DNA of 64,000 nt from Cricetomys ansorgei (Eukaryota > Chordata > Mammalia > Rodentia > Nesomyidae), in contig JAMJFZ010001133.1 of NCBI GenBank assembly GCA_026225945.1, positions 17,327,501 to 17,391,500 on the forward strand, written 5' to 3'. Position 1 is the stretch's first letter. Every line of letters starts with the position of its first letter. Position numbers and translations under genes: made by a program. Shown here piece by piece: positions 46,745-58,332 of this stretch. The notes beneath the pieces were generated by a model. It searched no databases, was not told where the DNA came from, and saw only the letters and a list, made by a program, of their open reading frames with translations.

Positions 46745-46975
46745 AAGAAGCAGGAGGAGGAAGAAGAGGAAGAAGAGGAGAAGGAGGAGGAGGAGGAGGA
46801 AGAGGAGGAGGAGGAAAGGAAGGAAGAAAGGTAGGAAGGAAGGGAGGGAGGGAGGGAGAAAGATGCAGAAGCGATGGGCAGAGGTGAAGGATGGGAATGG
46901 ACAGAAGAGGGAGAGGCCGAGAGGAAGGGCAGGGAGGGGGAGGGGGAGGAGGCAAGAAAAGCCTTAAAGTAATCA
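46745..46975 (+). repeat. Long polypurine tract with quadruplex motifs
   Basis: About 225 bases are nearly pure A/G: GGA and GAA units, then GGAA, then GGGA units. GGGAGGGAGGGAGGG at 46842-46856 and GGGCAGGGAGGGGGAGGGGG at 46928-46947 each hold four G-runs with short loops. It probably expanded from the B1 A-rich tail. Lys/Arg/Glu-rich and Pro/Ser-rich frames here are not genes. Confidence 0.92.
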
Positions 46976-48998
46976 AGAAATTTGTTTTCTATAGGAATTA
47001 CTTTTGCAAGAACACAGACACACAAGAATTCCTAAGAGAGTGAATATTTCAAACACAGGACTACTGGCCCTGTGTGAGAAAAACTTTTGAGTTGGTGCTT
47101 TTGACTAACAGAGCTTAAGCCTACCCATTAAGAGTTTTTTTAATGTGCCCTGGGAATGGGGTGGCATCCATGCCTGCCACTAGGGGGCCTTCCTGTGGAT
47201 CCATTCCAAAGATTGACAGAGTAATCAATAATAAACTGCACAGCTGAAGCCCAGTGTTTCCCATAAACATAGAAACAAGCGGTCAGGGACTGACAACACC
47301 ATCACGTGACTACTCAACAGTATGACGCTATTGGTTGGTCTACTGTTTTTTTCTTTGTGGGCTTTCAAATTTTATTTATTTTGTAATCAGCTACTGTCCT
47401 TCATAAACGTTAGCTGAAATATTGTTTTATTTAAATTTTAGAGCAATCTTATTTTGCTTTATTGATTATTCCTGGACACAGAAGTAAGAAATCTCATTTG
47501 ATTTGACAATGCCTTGAATGAACTTGGAGGCAAAGCCCCAGTGTTACTTAGGGGTTGCTTGTCAGGGTTGATGCTTTGACAACTGTCTGTCTGAACTATA
47601 CTTATGTTTTACACAATATACAGTGTACTTTGACTTTGAAAAAGAAGAAATTATTTTAGAAGAGAAACCAGTATTAATTAAATGTATTTGACATGTGTAA
47701 GCTTGGGTGGCGGCTGCCAACGTTCACAGAGCTCTTGCTGTCTCCTGTGAGCTACCCTTGGTGATGGGCCGTTGCCAGAAAACAACATGGCAGTCCTAGG
47801 AGGGACAGCAAAGAGAGGGGTGAGAGAGGGTCGGCACACTGGGTGCCAGATGCTGCCTGCTAGGCAGTGCTGAGGGGCTCTGGTTTGGGCAGAGTCCTGA
47901 GCTATGGCAGGGTGGAGGCCACGGAAGACTGACAGTCCAGCAGGTGGGGTCAGTGTTCATACACATGAGCCTGGGGTAATGTCTTGTCTCCTTTACTCCC
48001 TAGCAAACCAACAATGTACTTTGACCATATGCTCCATAGCCCTCCTCCTCCTCTCTGTCTCTTCTACACGACGTAATTGGTGCTCCATTCTAAGTGTTGC
48101 TAGACTGTTCATTTCCCTTGGGTTCTCTTAGAGCTCCTCTGTGGATATAGAGAACTGTGGCATGGAACACATGCCCATCTATTTAAAACATGTAATCCTT
48201 CCTCCTGTTTGAGTAGGTAGAGTTCTTAAGGTGGGGAACCACTAAGGGACCAAAAGACATTATCCCAAGTCCAGTTAAAATATTTAGAAACCCTGATATT
48301 TTTGCCTGACACATTGGACCAGGAAAGGATTCAAGTACTACCCCACCCTTGAGGGGAACACCCAATATTTCCTAAAAGGGGAAAGTAGATCATGAGACCC
48401 AGGCCCATCTGGTCTATCCTCTCTGGCTTTCAGTTTTGAGAAAGGCCATTCCATGTCTGCCTTAGAGACGGGATCTTTTAAAGTCTAGCTGTGACATCCA
48501 GAAGCTGGAAGCAGGCTCAGGAAGTCATTACTGGTCATCATCTACCAGTGGATCCTTCTCCAATGCAGACGGGACACTGAGTCTCAGGGAACACGAACAC
48601 TCAGTGGAAGCCATGTGCACAACCCAAAACAACCTGAAGTGTTGACTTGGAGCCCCAGGCTGCTATTTCTCTCCTCTGTGTGTATCTGCTACCTTATATT
48701 TCTCCAAGTTTAAAGCCAGGAGGACACTTCTTATGTTTCTAAATGAGACACTTGGCCATGTTAGCAGCCCTTCACAGGGAGGCAGCTCTAAGTTTGTGGA
48801 AATGCCTGTTACAGGCAGATGGTTTCTCCCAAGCCCAGGAAGGTGTGTGTCTGCTCAGTTCTCAGCCTGGTCTCAGAAGACACAGACCAAACAGGGCCAC
48901 CACAGGGCATCACAAAGGGAGCTCTGCATGCTGCTTCTGCTCCTTCCTGTCAGAAAGATTCCTCACTCTCCCCTGCCAGCATACATTCATGTTCATAT
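46976..48998. other. Unassigned non-coding sequence with a candidate CTCF site
   Basis: About 2 kb without a recognised interspersed repeat or exon. The first 750 bases are AT-rich unique sequence. Confidence 0.4.
47177..47189 (+). promoter_or_regulatory. Candidate CTCF-binding core
   Basis: CCACTAGGGGGCC matches the CTCF core CCASYAGRKGGC well, within a repeat-free region. Motif matches of this length also arise by chance in a 64-kb window, so binding is unproven. Confidence 0.45.
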
Positions 48999-49044
<46 letters not shown>

Positions 49045-49126
49045 ACCTATCTATCTATCTATCATCTATCTATCTATCTATCATCTATCTATCTATCATC
49101 TATTTATCTATATTTATCTATCTATC

Positions 49127-49181
<55 letters not shown>

Positions 49182-49198
49182 ATCTATCTATCTATCTA
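48999..49198 (+). repeat. (TCTA)n tetranucleotide array
   Basis: About 200 bases of TCTA units with periodic ATC and TTTA variants (for example near 49045, 49082 and 49098). It reads open in all forward frames (Tyr-Leu-Ser-Ile), which produces three spurious long frames. Confidence 0.97.
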
Positions 49199-49499
49199 CC
49201 TTGGCTTCTGATAGGAACCACTGAAACAATCACGTGAGGGATCTTCTGAATTGATTTGGTTAGAGTGGATACCTGGTCAGTGAGCAAGAAGGGAGCCTGT
49301 TGCACTAAGAGATGGTCCTAGAGTCCTGGAACTTGGAGCTGAGTTTAGATACAAAGATTAATTTTAAAACATTCAAGATATTATGATCTGATTATTGATA
49401 CTACAGGAAGTTTCTCACAAGTTATGTAAGCTATGTATATGTACCTGAAATTTCTCATATAATATGGTATCAGCAATTCAAGATCCTGGGGTGTGTCTG

Positions 49500-49500
<1 letters not shown>

Positions 49501-49551
<51 letters not shown>
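49501..49551 (+). repeat. (CA)n microsatellite
   Basis: About 25 uninterrupted CA units sit right before the head of a B2-family SINE. Confidence 0.97.
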
Positions 49552-49553
<2 letters not shown>

Positions 49554-49750
49554 GCTGGAGAGATGGCCCAGCAGTTAAGAGCAAGAAGACTGTGGTTCAG
49601 TGCCTAGCACCCACCTGATGACTCTGCCACCTGCTCCAGCTCCAGAGGGTCTGACCTCATCCTCTGGCAGCAGGCAAGTGCCTGGTACACATACATATAT
49701 GCAGGCAAACATTTGCACGTGTGAAATAAAAATGAATAAATATATAATTT
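49552..49750 (+). mobile_element. B2-family SINE, near full length
   Basis: GGGCTGGAGAGATGGCCCAG, CAGTTAAGAGCAAG, GCCTAGCACCCACCTGATG, CTCCAGAGGGTCTGACCTCA and a tail of ATAAAAATGAATAAATATA. The head with its A-box is well kept, so this is one of the younger SINEs in the window. Confidence 0.93.
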
Positions 49751-49879
49751 TAAGTCAGCTTATGTAGACTCAATTTCTGAGAAAATTCCTCATTTTTGTC
49801 CTTGTGTTTCAATTTGGGCTTCTCTGAAAGTAAACAATGAAGTTTTCAGGCACTTTATGTGTTCTCTTCTATTCCAGAG
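49751..49879. other. Unassigned sequence
   Basis: No feature recognised. Confidence 0.35.
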
Positions 49880-50340
49880 ACAGGGAAAATAAAATGGAAA
49901 CCGTGTTGTGATGCTTGCCAAGGCAATCTTGCCTGCGTGCAGATGTTGTATAGATATATTCACCCTCTGTGGGAGCATATCTAAGGTCTTAACGAGCTCA
50001 CACGCTCTGACTTATTACCGGGGGCTTTTCACTTTCATTTACATGCAGATGCTGCCTGTCGATACTTCACGCACAAGAAACATCACTTGTTGGGAAAACA
50101 GTTCTCTGAGTTAAAAGACTTTACCAAAAATAATGTCAGATGAATGTGTTAGGAAATGTGATTAGCCCTTACACATTAACTAAAACATCCAAGATCAATA
50201 AAGATGCCAGTTTCAAACTTTTGTCCTTCCTGCTTTCTGTGAAATAGTGTGGAGTGCATTGTTTCGAGTTTAAATTAATTTGAGTCATTGATTTGAACTA
50301 GTTTAACCTATACCACCGTAGGATGGGAGGCAAGAGTGAA
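49880..50340. promoter_or_regulatory. Repeat-free stretch, candidate conserved element
   Basis: Unique sequence with GTTTAAATTAATTTGAG, GATTTGAACTAGTTTAACC and GTGATTAGCCC. It has no repeat or exon signature. A regulatory role is inference. Confidence 0.25.
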
Positions 50341-53314
50341 AATTTACTCCCCGGCATGTGGAATAAAGCTGCTTTTAATTTCTATAGCACCCCTCCCTCC
50401 AGCTTCTCTTTGTAGTTGTGTGTGGGGCCAGGCCTGTGTCCGCACCAGCTCCACGTTACTGTGCTCACCACCCAGGCCTCCATCTCCCCTACCTTGAGTT
50501 TCAAGCCCTTGTAGGCTCCCGTGCAACAGAGCCGGCTGAGAGTCACTAACCTGTGAACGTGGACAGAAAACACACACCCTGGCCACCTCCCACATCAAGC
50601 TGTCCATCACTTAGTGAGGCTCACAAGGGACTCCGAAAGTGGAGTGGAAGGAAGAGTCTGGAAAATGCTTTACAAAATGGCAAAGCAGTGTGTCTGGAGG
50701 TTTTCATTTTATGTATGCTTGGGGAAGGTCAAGTGTCCGGCAGGATGTGATCTGACGTTTAGATTTAGCTCTGCTGATGGCTTACAGATCTAGGAGGGTT
50801 CTTCCCTCCATGCCCAGTGCCATCAGGGGCTGTTCTACCCAAGAGGGGTACTCACTTAGGAGAAATGGACTGTGAAAACAATTTGCTGTTCTTTCACCCT
50901 TTGGGGCTTGGGAAATGTCCTGCCAGCTTCTCTAGACTACCTCCCAGCCACAGGAGGAAAGACAAACCAACCCAAGTTTCCCTATTATGTCTACTGCTAA
51001 TGACTGTGTAACCTGGGACATATGGCCTAGCCTTTCTAATGTCCCCTGTTCTCAATTGCAAAATGCTGCAGCTAATAATAAAATAAGCTACATCCAGACA
51101 CAATTTTAGAAAGGGTGTTAACTCAGTGCTCATTTGCAGTTTCTGAGTTTAAAATCATCTTGGTGACTAGAAGCTCAGAGTAAACTTTGGATCAAAATGT
51201 CCACCTGTGAAGAATGGGCTCTAATCCACAATATCATGGGAAGCAGACCAGAGCTGGCTAAGGACAGGACCCCTACCAGGTCTCTATGCCTTGCTGAGCT
51301 TGAGAGCATCTTAATTTTCAACTCCCACTATGGGATCTATCTCAGTATAGCTACAAGTATTAACTGAGCCAATACTTGCTACAAAACCCACAATAGTGCT
51401 TGCTAAGAGTTAGCTAGATATTTGAACTATTGTATTTGAACACATCTACCTGAGGCATGGATTAAGGCAAAGATTAATATATTACTTTATATTAATTATT
51501 AATATATGTAATGTATGTATGTCTATCCCTTCCTGTTTTTAGTGACTACAGAGAATCGATTTCTTACGAGATGCTTAATTTAGGTGTGAGAGATATGCTG
51601 AGCATGCTGGTCAGGAGCTCACAGTGGGTGGAGCCATTTCAATTCTTACCTTAGAAGATAAGAGTATTCTGTCTTTAGTCAGCTTGATATACAGGTAATT
51701 ATGTGCCACGAGATGGTGTTTTGGTCAACACCCATTGCCAGTGGAGTGGTGACCCCTAACACTGCGTCTCACAGACTACCTAGACCTTGTGGGATGAAGC
51801 ATGGCTGTTGTGATTGCTCACCTTCCAAGGGGATGTGGGATGCGATGGTTAAAGGGAGGAATACTCAGACTCATCCTTTCCTCACCAGCTGGCGGAGAGC
51901 CTGCTCTCAGGGCAGGTTCTCTGTAAGGACAGAATCTGCCTGGGAGGATAGATGAGGTGGAGCCAATTCTACATCAAAGCCCAAGTGAGGGGGGGAAGGA
52001 AACAAAAAGGCCTTTCACACATCAGGAAGCATGCATGCACATGTGTGTTATAGGTATATGCTACACACATGCACAGCTGTATGTTTCTGCACAGATGTTC
52101 TGTGTTTGGTAGGGACTGGGGCATCCGATAAGGCTCAAGGGTCTAGGGTTGATGTGAGACGAGAAATGGCAAGTACAGCAAAAACTAGCATCTTTTATCT
52201 AACCAAAATATAGGAGCCAAAGAATTTGGTTCCTTCTTAAGATGTTGACTTATACACTGTCTGTGGAAGCCTTGGTCCTTGGAGAGCAAACTTCCAAGTG
52301 GTCTTATGGAGTGTGGCGCATCCATGATTTTCCAGGACTTGTGCAAGATGTCTTTGTTAGGAAGGTGCTGTCTCCTGATGCTTGTCCTGGGCCATGCTCC
52401 TTCAGTCAACATGATCTCAAGGTCCCTCCGGTCTTGGAAGGCTTAATCCTTGGGGTTAGACAACAGCAGGTCCTTTACTGAAGGTAAATGTGGTATGCAG
52501 ACATGAATTCTTCCCCATCTTGGACTGTAGCAGTCAGTCTCGCATGTGTAAGAACTCTTGTTGCCACACAGGACACCCTCCAGAAACACAAAAATGTAGC
52601 AGTTATCTAAATTTCTTATGGTGATGGTACTCATTCCTGGGTACAAGTTGGAGTTTTTAAAAAAGCAAATCTTATCAAAGTCTGGACAGTGCTGATGATG
52701 TCACTAAAATTTGGGATCTCCCTGCTGTATGCAGGAGAAGCCAGGTTCCTTTTGAAACTGGTGCAGCAGCCACTTCTGCTAACTGAAGTTGAAGATGAGA
52801 AAGGAAGTCTTCCAGGATCCAGGTGGGGACGGTGCACTCTCTGCACCCTCAATTTAGAGGTGTCGATATTTGTATCTTTGAGACAGTTCAGGCACAGAAA
52901 AGGCTTGCCATGGTTTGCCTCTTGGACAGGAGCTTCTAGGCAGCCCGCATTCTCTTCTCCATCCCCTCTATTTCTCAAGTTCTTTTCTGAGCCACCCACC
53001 TAGCCCCATGGGCTCCTTATTCTTTTGAACTTGTGAGGCTGGAATCTGCAGTATGACCTCTCAAAGCTCCTTGATGAGATCACTACCAGATCTGGAAGCA
53101 GAAGTTTCCTGCCATATCTCATCAGCGTCCTAGCCGGTTATCAAAGCTAAATTCATACACCATGAGTGAGTGAAGACTCCCTGCTGAGGGCTCAAGACAG
53201 CCCTTCAACTATGTTATTAGCTGGAATTGTGTGACCTTGAGTTGGAGTTTACCTTCAGGTACGGGCTGCAAAACTGTGAATCTTCTTACTGCAGCGTTAG
53301 CCGCAGACAGGCCT
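50341..53314. other. Unassigned non-coding sequence
   Basis: About 3 kb without confident features. A very AT-rich patch lies at 51.47-51.52 kb. Minus-strand frames at 52.19-53.0 kb (up to 122 codons, successive frames) were examined and not recognised. Confidence 0.4.
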
Positions 53315-53870
53315 CCGGTTTCTGTAGTTTCCTACTGGCATGTATAGAATCGCCCACAAACTTAGCAGTTCCAAACAGCACTCTTTTATCAGCTCACAAT
53401 TTTGTGACTCAGAATTCCAGGCATGATTTAACTGGCTCCTCTCCCTAGAATCTGATAGTCTCATCTGAGGCTTGCCTGGAGTCATCCCACAAGGTCTAGG
53501 TAGTCTATGAGATGCAGTGTTTGCTGTGCTGTTCGGGTTGGTAACACCATTTAGTTTCTTGCAACCACAGGACTGGGAAATTCGGTTTCTTGATAGCTAT
53601 CACCCACAAGCCAGCCTCAGTTCTTCAATACATAGTCTCCCAATGCCATAATCTGCCTCCGCAGAGCAAGCAAGGAGGAGAGAGACTCCAGCAAGCTGGA
53701 TGCTACAGTCTCACCTGTGTAGTCCTAAGTGAAGACTTGCATAAATCTTGTTCTTTCTTTCCACATCCTGTTAGTTAAAAGCAAGTCATGAATCCTGTCC
53801 ATATTCAAGGCCCTGAGCACCTAGAGATAGTGACCATGGGGGCTTCTGTCCAAGTCTCTCTGCCACAGCA
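53315..53870. repeat. Old mammalian interspersed repeat, about 550 bp
   Basis: CCACAAACTTAGCAGTTCCA, TCAGCTCACAATTTTGTGAC, TCCAGGCATGATTTAACTGG, CCAGCCTCAGTTCTTCAATA, TGTTAGTTAAAAGCAAGTCA and a CCATATTCAAGGCCC block follow one eutherian repeat end to end. The family (L1M-like 3' end or LTR type) is not certain from memory. Confidence 0.6.
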
Positions 53871-54998
53871 GCAGTTACCCATTTGAGTTTCTCCTCAACC
53901 AGAAGATAGTCCATTTTTTTAAGCACTGGCTTAGTCCCAGCAGCCGTGAGTGCTGAGTCCCACACAGCGGCCAGTCATCGGTAGTGCCGGGAGCTCCCAC
54001 CCACAGCAGTCAGATTCTTCCTTGCATTGCCACTGAGACTCACGAGCAGCCAGCCAGTCTGGGCTAGTTCCTCACAATGAAGAGAGGAAAACTAGTTGTT
54101 GAGTGACCATTCTCCATGTGCGCGTGGAACAGAGGGAATTAAGTTAGAAAAGAGGGAAGAGTTAAGTCTCTCTGCAGAAGAGCAATGGAGATTAGACACA
54201 GGAACAATATTTACCTGGATTTCCAATGGCCATCCAGTTTCTTGTGGAACCCAGTGGTTTTTGAGCCACGTGTCCTCTGCCATTGTCTATCCTGAATGCT
54301 GCTATTTTGCTTAAGTATGTTCAGGTCGGCTCCTGTTACTTGCCAAGATGAAGTAGCCCTGACACTTGAGAGGTTAAAGCAAGCCTGGTTTGTTCTCTCT
54401 CATACTCTTTCCACTCTGAATCCACCTGCCTAAATATCCACCCACTTCAGAAATGTCTTTGTGTTTCTAGTGCTGCCCTGGGTGCTTGGCTAGAGCAAAC
54501 ATCAGGACCCAGGGTTGCCTTGCACCCCAACTCACAGTCTATTCCAGGTGTGTGGGCTAAGTCACAGCAGGTATCCAGTACCCAGGAGAGGCTCTTCTGT
54601 AGAAAGTGACCAGCTGTGGTGCAAGACATGAGCAGAACTAAGCGACTAAAAGGGAGAAGAGAAGGTGGTGGTTACTATGTGGATGGCAAATGCTAAGGGA
54701 ATTCGTAGGTCTGACCAGACCAGGAGCAGGACCATGGCAATCTGAGAGTCAAAGGGTATAGAGTCTGACGCACGTTCCTTCCACACGGCCATCCCTTCTA
54801 CCTTCCTGATTCCAGAGACTATAATTTTTATTAAAAAAAAAAAAACACCTGCCTTAGCATTTAGGGTTATAACATTTTTTAAAATGTGAGCCTGAGCATT
54901 CATTTGTCTTTTACTTATGTAAATTAAAATCCATATTTTCCAGCGTACAAACCTATGGCTTCTGACCGGGTGGCCAGCTGTGTATCTGTCACCTCCAG
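53871..54998. other. Unassigned non-coding sequence
   Basis: No repeat or exon recognised except a short A-run at 54833-54845. Confidence 0.4.
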
Positions 54999-55022
54999 AG
55001 TATAGGAGGCACCTCCTATACT
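54999..55022. repeat. 24-bp inverted repeat with 11-bp perfect arms
   Basis: AGTATAGGAGG, then CA, then CCTCCTATACT. It lies just before the head of the B4 SINE. Confidence 0.9.
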
Positions 55023-55024
55023 AA

Positions 55025-55325
55025 AGAGACAGCCCCGTGGGTAAGAGTGTTTGCTGCAGAAGCCTGAGGCCCTGAGCTTGGATTCTAGTTCCCATGTTAA
55101 AAAAAACAATAAAGCAAGGTAGGCACCACCGTGCTCATACGCCTGTCTCATTGCGGTAGGAGCAGAGACAGGAGGATCACCGGTAGTTGCTGCTTTGCTC
55201 TGGATTCAGCAAGAGACCGTATTTCAAAGGACTAAGGTATAGTGATAGAATGGGACATCTAACTTCTGGCCTTCCACGTGCATAGGCATTGGTACCCACA
55301 CATCCCTCTCCCAAGACACACACAT
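55025..55325 (+). repeat. B4-type composite SINE
   Basis: GACAGCCCCGTGGGTAAGAG, TGCAGAAGCCTGAGGCCCTG, TTCTAGTTCCCATG, a B1-like middle (GAGCAGAGACAGGAGGATCA), CTGGATTCAGCAAGAGACCG and a CTTCTGGCCTTCCACGTGCA end. Confidence 0.8.
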
Positions 55326-56299
55326 CCCTGTACATACTACACACAACAATGGCGAACTTCCTTATGGTACTGTTCTGTAATCATCTGCTAACCCTGCTCC
55401 CTGCCTAGCTAGTTTAGGTCCTCCACACCCGCCTACAGGATGCAGATAGTGTTAATTCTGCAGAGGAGACAGCCAGGGACAGATGGGATTTACCTACTTC
55501 GTTCCCTGCCTTTATCCTAGAATCTCTTGTATTGCTTGACCTGTGAGCCTACGGGGCCCATTTTCTGGACACCATGTAAGGGATTCCAAGTATTCAGGTC
55601 ACATGCAGGAAAATATCTAGTCTGCTAAAAAACAAAACCAAACCAAACCTGCTATTGTCAAGATTGGAGCTCCTGTTTGAAAGGATGTAAGAATAGAAAG
55701 AGAGCACTGACTGTCAGAGCTGCCTTTCATGGTCTTTTGCTCTGGGACTAAAAGCATGCACTTCATGGAGCCAATAAAATGCACCTTGGGCCCCAGAAAT
55801 GTTAGGACAGCTGGCTTCCAGACCCTCCCACCCTGACATCTTTTTCATGAAGTATCCATTAATTCTTTTTAATCATCTCTTGATTTTACCAAGGTCATTA
55901 TTTCTGCAGGCACTTCACTGATAACTCGGGGGATGTTTTTATGTTGTCTTTTTCCTGTGGTGTGGTGTAACTTTCTTTGTCATCAATACATACGTCAAAA
56001 TGGGCTAACCAGACTATTTCCCCAGCCGGAGCATATGGTTGGGTCACGCAAACAACCATCGTAAATCTTCCTTGACAGTGGCCCGAAATGATACCATGAC
56101 CTGGTCCTCATGGAATCCAGATTTATGAAGATCTAAACGTGAGACCTGAGTGTTAGGCACATGGGTTTTTAAAAAAAAAATGTGCCACGTGAATGCATCT
56201 GCCCCTTTCTGTGGATACTTGCCTTCACATATGGCAAGTGAATGAAAAATATGTGCAGAGGTATTTGAAAAATTCTTGAGGTGCCTCAATAAGCTGGCC
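55326..56299. other. Unassigned sequence, part AT-rich and repeat-free
   Basis: No repeat recognised. The part at 55.84-56.29 kb is AT-rich and unique, and could be conserved non-coding DNA. Confidence 0.35.
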
Positions 56300-56372
56300 T
56301 AGCTCCCCATGCAGAGTAAACACCCAATAAATATTCACCGAACGAGTGAGTGAATGGATAGATGAATGAAGT
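56300..56372 (+). repeat. L2/MIR 3'-end remnant
   Basis: AAACACCCAATAAATATTCA followed by CCGAACGAGTGAGTGAATGG and GATGAATGAAG is the classic L2 tail with GAAT repeats. Confidence 0.8.
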
Positions 56373-56514
56373 GGAGCTTCGGAGAGTTATAGAGTCATCT
56401 CATTTTTTCTAGAAAGGCTCTTGCTGCTTGGAGTACACAGTCCATTTGCCTTCCCTATGACCCCTCCTTTCCTTGCTTTTGAATGCATGACCCATTCTGC
56501 TCAGGAAACCACCC

Positions 56515-56665
56515 TAGCCTCAGGGTAAGGTTTAAGCCAATCAGAACACGGCCATTTTTCAAAGAGCTTATTATTGGTCTGAAAAGAGGCATGTGACTTC
56601 TTTTGACCCAATCAGAGTGAAGGAGATTGGTTTACGTTCATGAGTGAGGGGCTGTTTTCTATTTC
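56515..56665. repeat. Old mammalian repeat, family not assigned
   Basis: AAGCCAATCAGAACACGGCC, GGCATGTGACTTCTTTTGAC and CCAATCAGAGTGAAGGAG match the paired CCAATCAGA layout of a common eutherian repeat. Naming it would need a library search. Confidence 0.45.
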
Positions 56666-57689
56666 CTCCTATGCTGTTGACATCCACTTGGTGGACAAAC
56701 GCCCTTAAGGTATGATATTGAGCCTTTATCTGAGGCTGAATTACCAAACACAGCCAGAAAGAGTTTATCCTTGGTGACATAGCTCAACTCCTAGACCAGA
56801 TTCCCTTCCTATTGGCAAGTGTGCCTTCTGGAGCAAATCACCTGAAGCTGGAGTTTCTGTAAAAGTATTTCAAGTTGGAACTGCAAAAGAGGAAAGCTCA
56901 GAGGAGGAGGGTTTGCTTCCTTTATTTACCTTGATAATAATGGGGACCTCTCCATAGAGAGCATACAGGAAGGCCACTCTTAGACCTGCCTTTCATTTCA
57001 TATGAAGTCATGCCTGGGAGACAATTGACTGCATCCTCTGCAGTCATTGACACAATACTTGTCATTCTCATGCAAGCCTTGCCACTGGGAAAAGAACCTT
57101 CCTCCACTTAGCCGAGGTCTTTTCTTTCTTTCGCTCTGTTTGCATTGGTGTCAACACAGAGAAACATATTTCTCTCCTCTGCATGACGATCCTGTCTCAG
57201 GGTTTTAGCCATAATACTTTCTTTACTAACATGTGAAACCTAGAAAGCATAGTGAACTTTCTTTTCACAGTTCCTATAAGCAAAGCACCATAAAATTTAT
57301 ATGAAGAAATATGGAACAAAGAGCTTGTCTACAAAGACCTTACCATCGATTTTGAATGTTAGGACAAAGCATTTTAGACAGTGATGGAACCCTCAGACAG
57401 GGATACAGAACTGTGCTAACCATCGAAAACTAAGGTGTCTGTAACACTTGGGTGAAAGAAGCATCCAAGTAGCCCTTAAATCCTTTTTAACACCTTCCAG
57501 AATCATGCTCCTTTGCATGAAGTGGTTACAGTGCTGCTGCTTTTGCAAGCCTAAACCAAGGGGGTTTCTTGGAGAAGTAAAGACAATCCTGTTGCTTCTC
57601 TGCTCTTTCTTCTGTGCCTGTAGGCTCTGCTTGGGCTGGCCTCCCGCTCTCTGCATCCTATTCCCGTTTGTTTTTTTCTCTCTGGGAGA
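56666..57689. other. Unassigned non-coding sequence
   Basis: No repeat or exon recognised. Confidence 0.4.
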
Positions 57690-57849
57690 TCTTTGGATCC
57701 CATGCAGAAAGCCTTTTCATATGCTTTCTCTCTTCCTAGAATACTCACCCTTCCCTTTCCTCCTCAGTAAACCAACACCTACTCATACTCTTGACCTCAG
57801 CTCCAGTATCCACAGCAAAGCCTTTTCTGATCGATCGATCTATCATCTG

Positions 57850-57905
<56 letters not shown>

Positions 57906-58110
57906 ATCCATCTATCTCTATATCTGCACAGTTATAATATTAGGAGCTTTCCTTTTGGTTTGCTCACTTATTTATCTTTACTTGGAAAAGCACCTGTGTC
58001 CAGCCCCCACACCTCAAGGTGGCCATGGGCTATACTTAGGTTTAGTTGCCATTGTGTCGCATCTTGGCAATGTGTCTAGCTCAATAAATATTTACTGTAA
58101 GCAAGAATAC
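57690..58110 (+). mobile_element. L2 LINE 3' end interrupted by a CT array
   Basis: CCTAGAATACTCACCCTTCC, AAACCAACACCTACTCATAC, TTGACCTCAGCTCC, AGCAAAGCCTTTTCTGATC and, after the CT array, GTCTAGCTCAATAAATATTT follow the L2 3' end order. The element lies in the longest open frame of the window (57448-58254), which is therefore not a gene. Confidence 0.8.
57851..57902 (+). repeat. (CT)n microsatellite
   Basis: About 24 CT units, preceded by GATCGATCGATC and followed by CCATCCATCTATC variants. Confidence 0.95.
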
Positions 58111-58184
58111 ATATGCAAACAAACTCTCTACACTGTTTTTGAGACGGACCCAGGCTATGAACCCAACCTTATTGCCACTGTGCT

Positions 58185-58332
58185 AACTTATAAGAACTCA
58201 GAAGTTCCTCTCTGTAAGAGAGTTGTTATTGCTATTGCACCATTTTATAGTTGAGTACTTTAAGGCTCAGAGAAATGACATAATGTGTTCAAGGTTCCAT
58301 CCCAGGTACCTGACAGAGCTGGAATTCTAACA
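58185..58332 (-). repeat. MIR SINE
   Basis: GCACCATTTTATAGTTGAGT, AAGGCTCAGAGAAATGACAT, GTGTTCAAGGTTCCATCCCA and GACAGAGCTGGAATTCTAAC follow the reversed MIR core and head. Confidence 0.88.

Noticed and set aside
46701..47025. Lys/Arg-rich plus frame and Pro/Ser-rich minus frames
   Set aside because: Direct translation of the polypurine tract and B1 sequence.
48733..49237. Three overlapping frames of 130-164 codons
   Set aside because: All depend on the TCTA array, which lacks stops in every forward frame.
48999..49551. Possible CRISPR-like or satellite array
   Set aside because: Units are 2-4 bp microsatellites with no spacer structure, and the DNA is mammalian.
52185..52999. Stack of minus-strand frames (75, 67 and 122 codons) suspected to be a broken retrocopy
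   Set aside because: I tried to relate the peptides to known families, including tubulin cofactor C-like proteins, and found no convincing match. There is no A-rich tail at the expected end.
57448..58254. 268-codon plus-strand open frame, the longest in the window
   Set aside because: It runs through an L2 relic and a CT array (Ser-Leu run), has no domain or splice context, and its composition is that of non-coding DNA.
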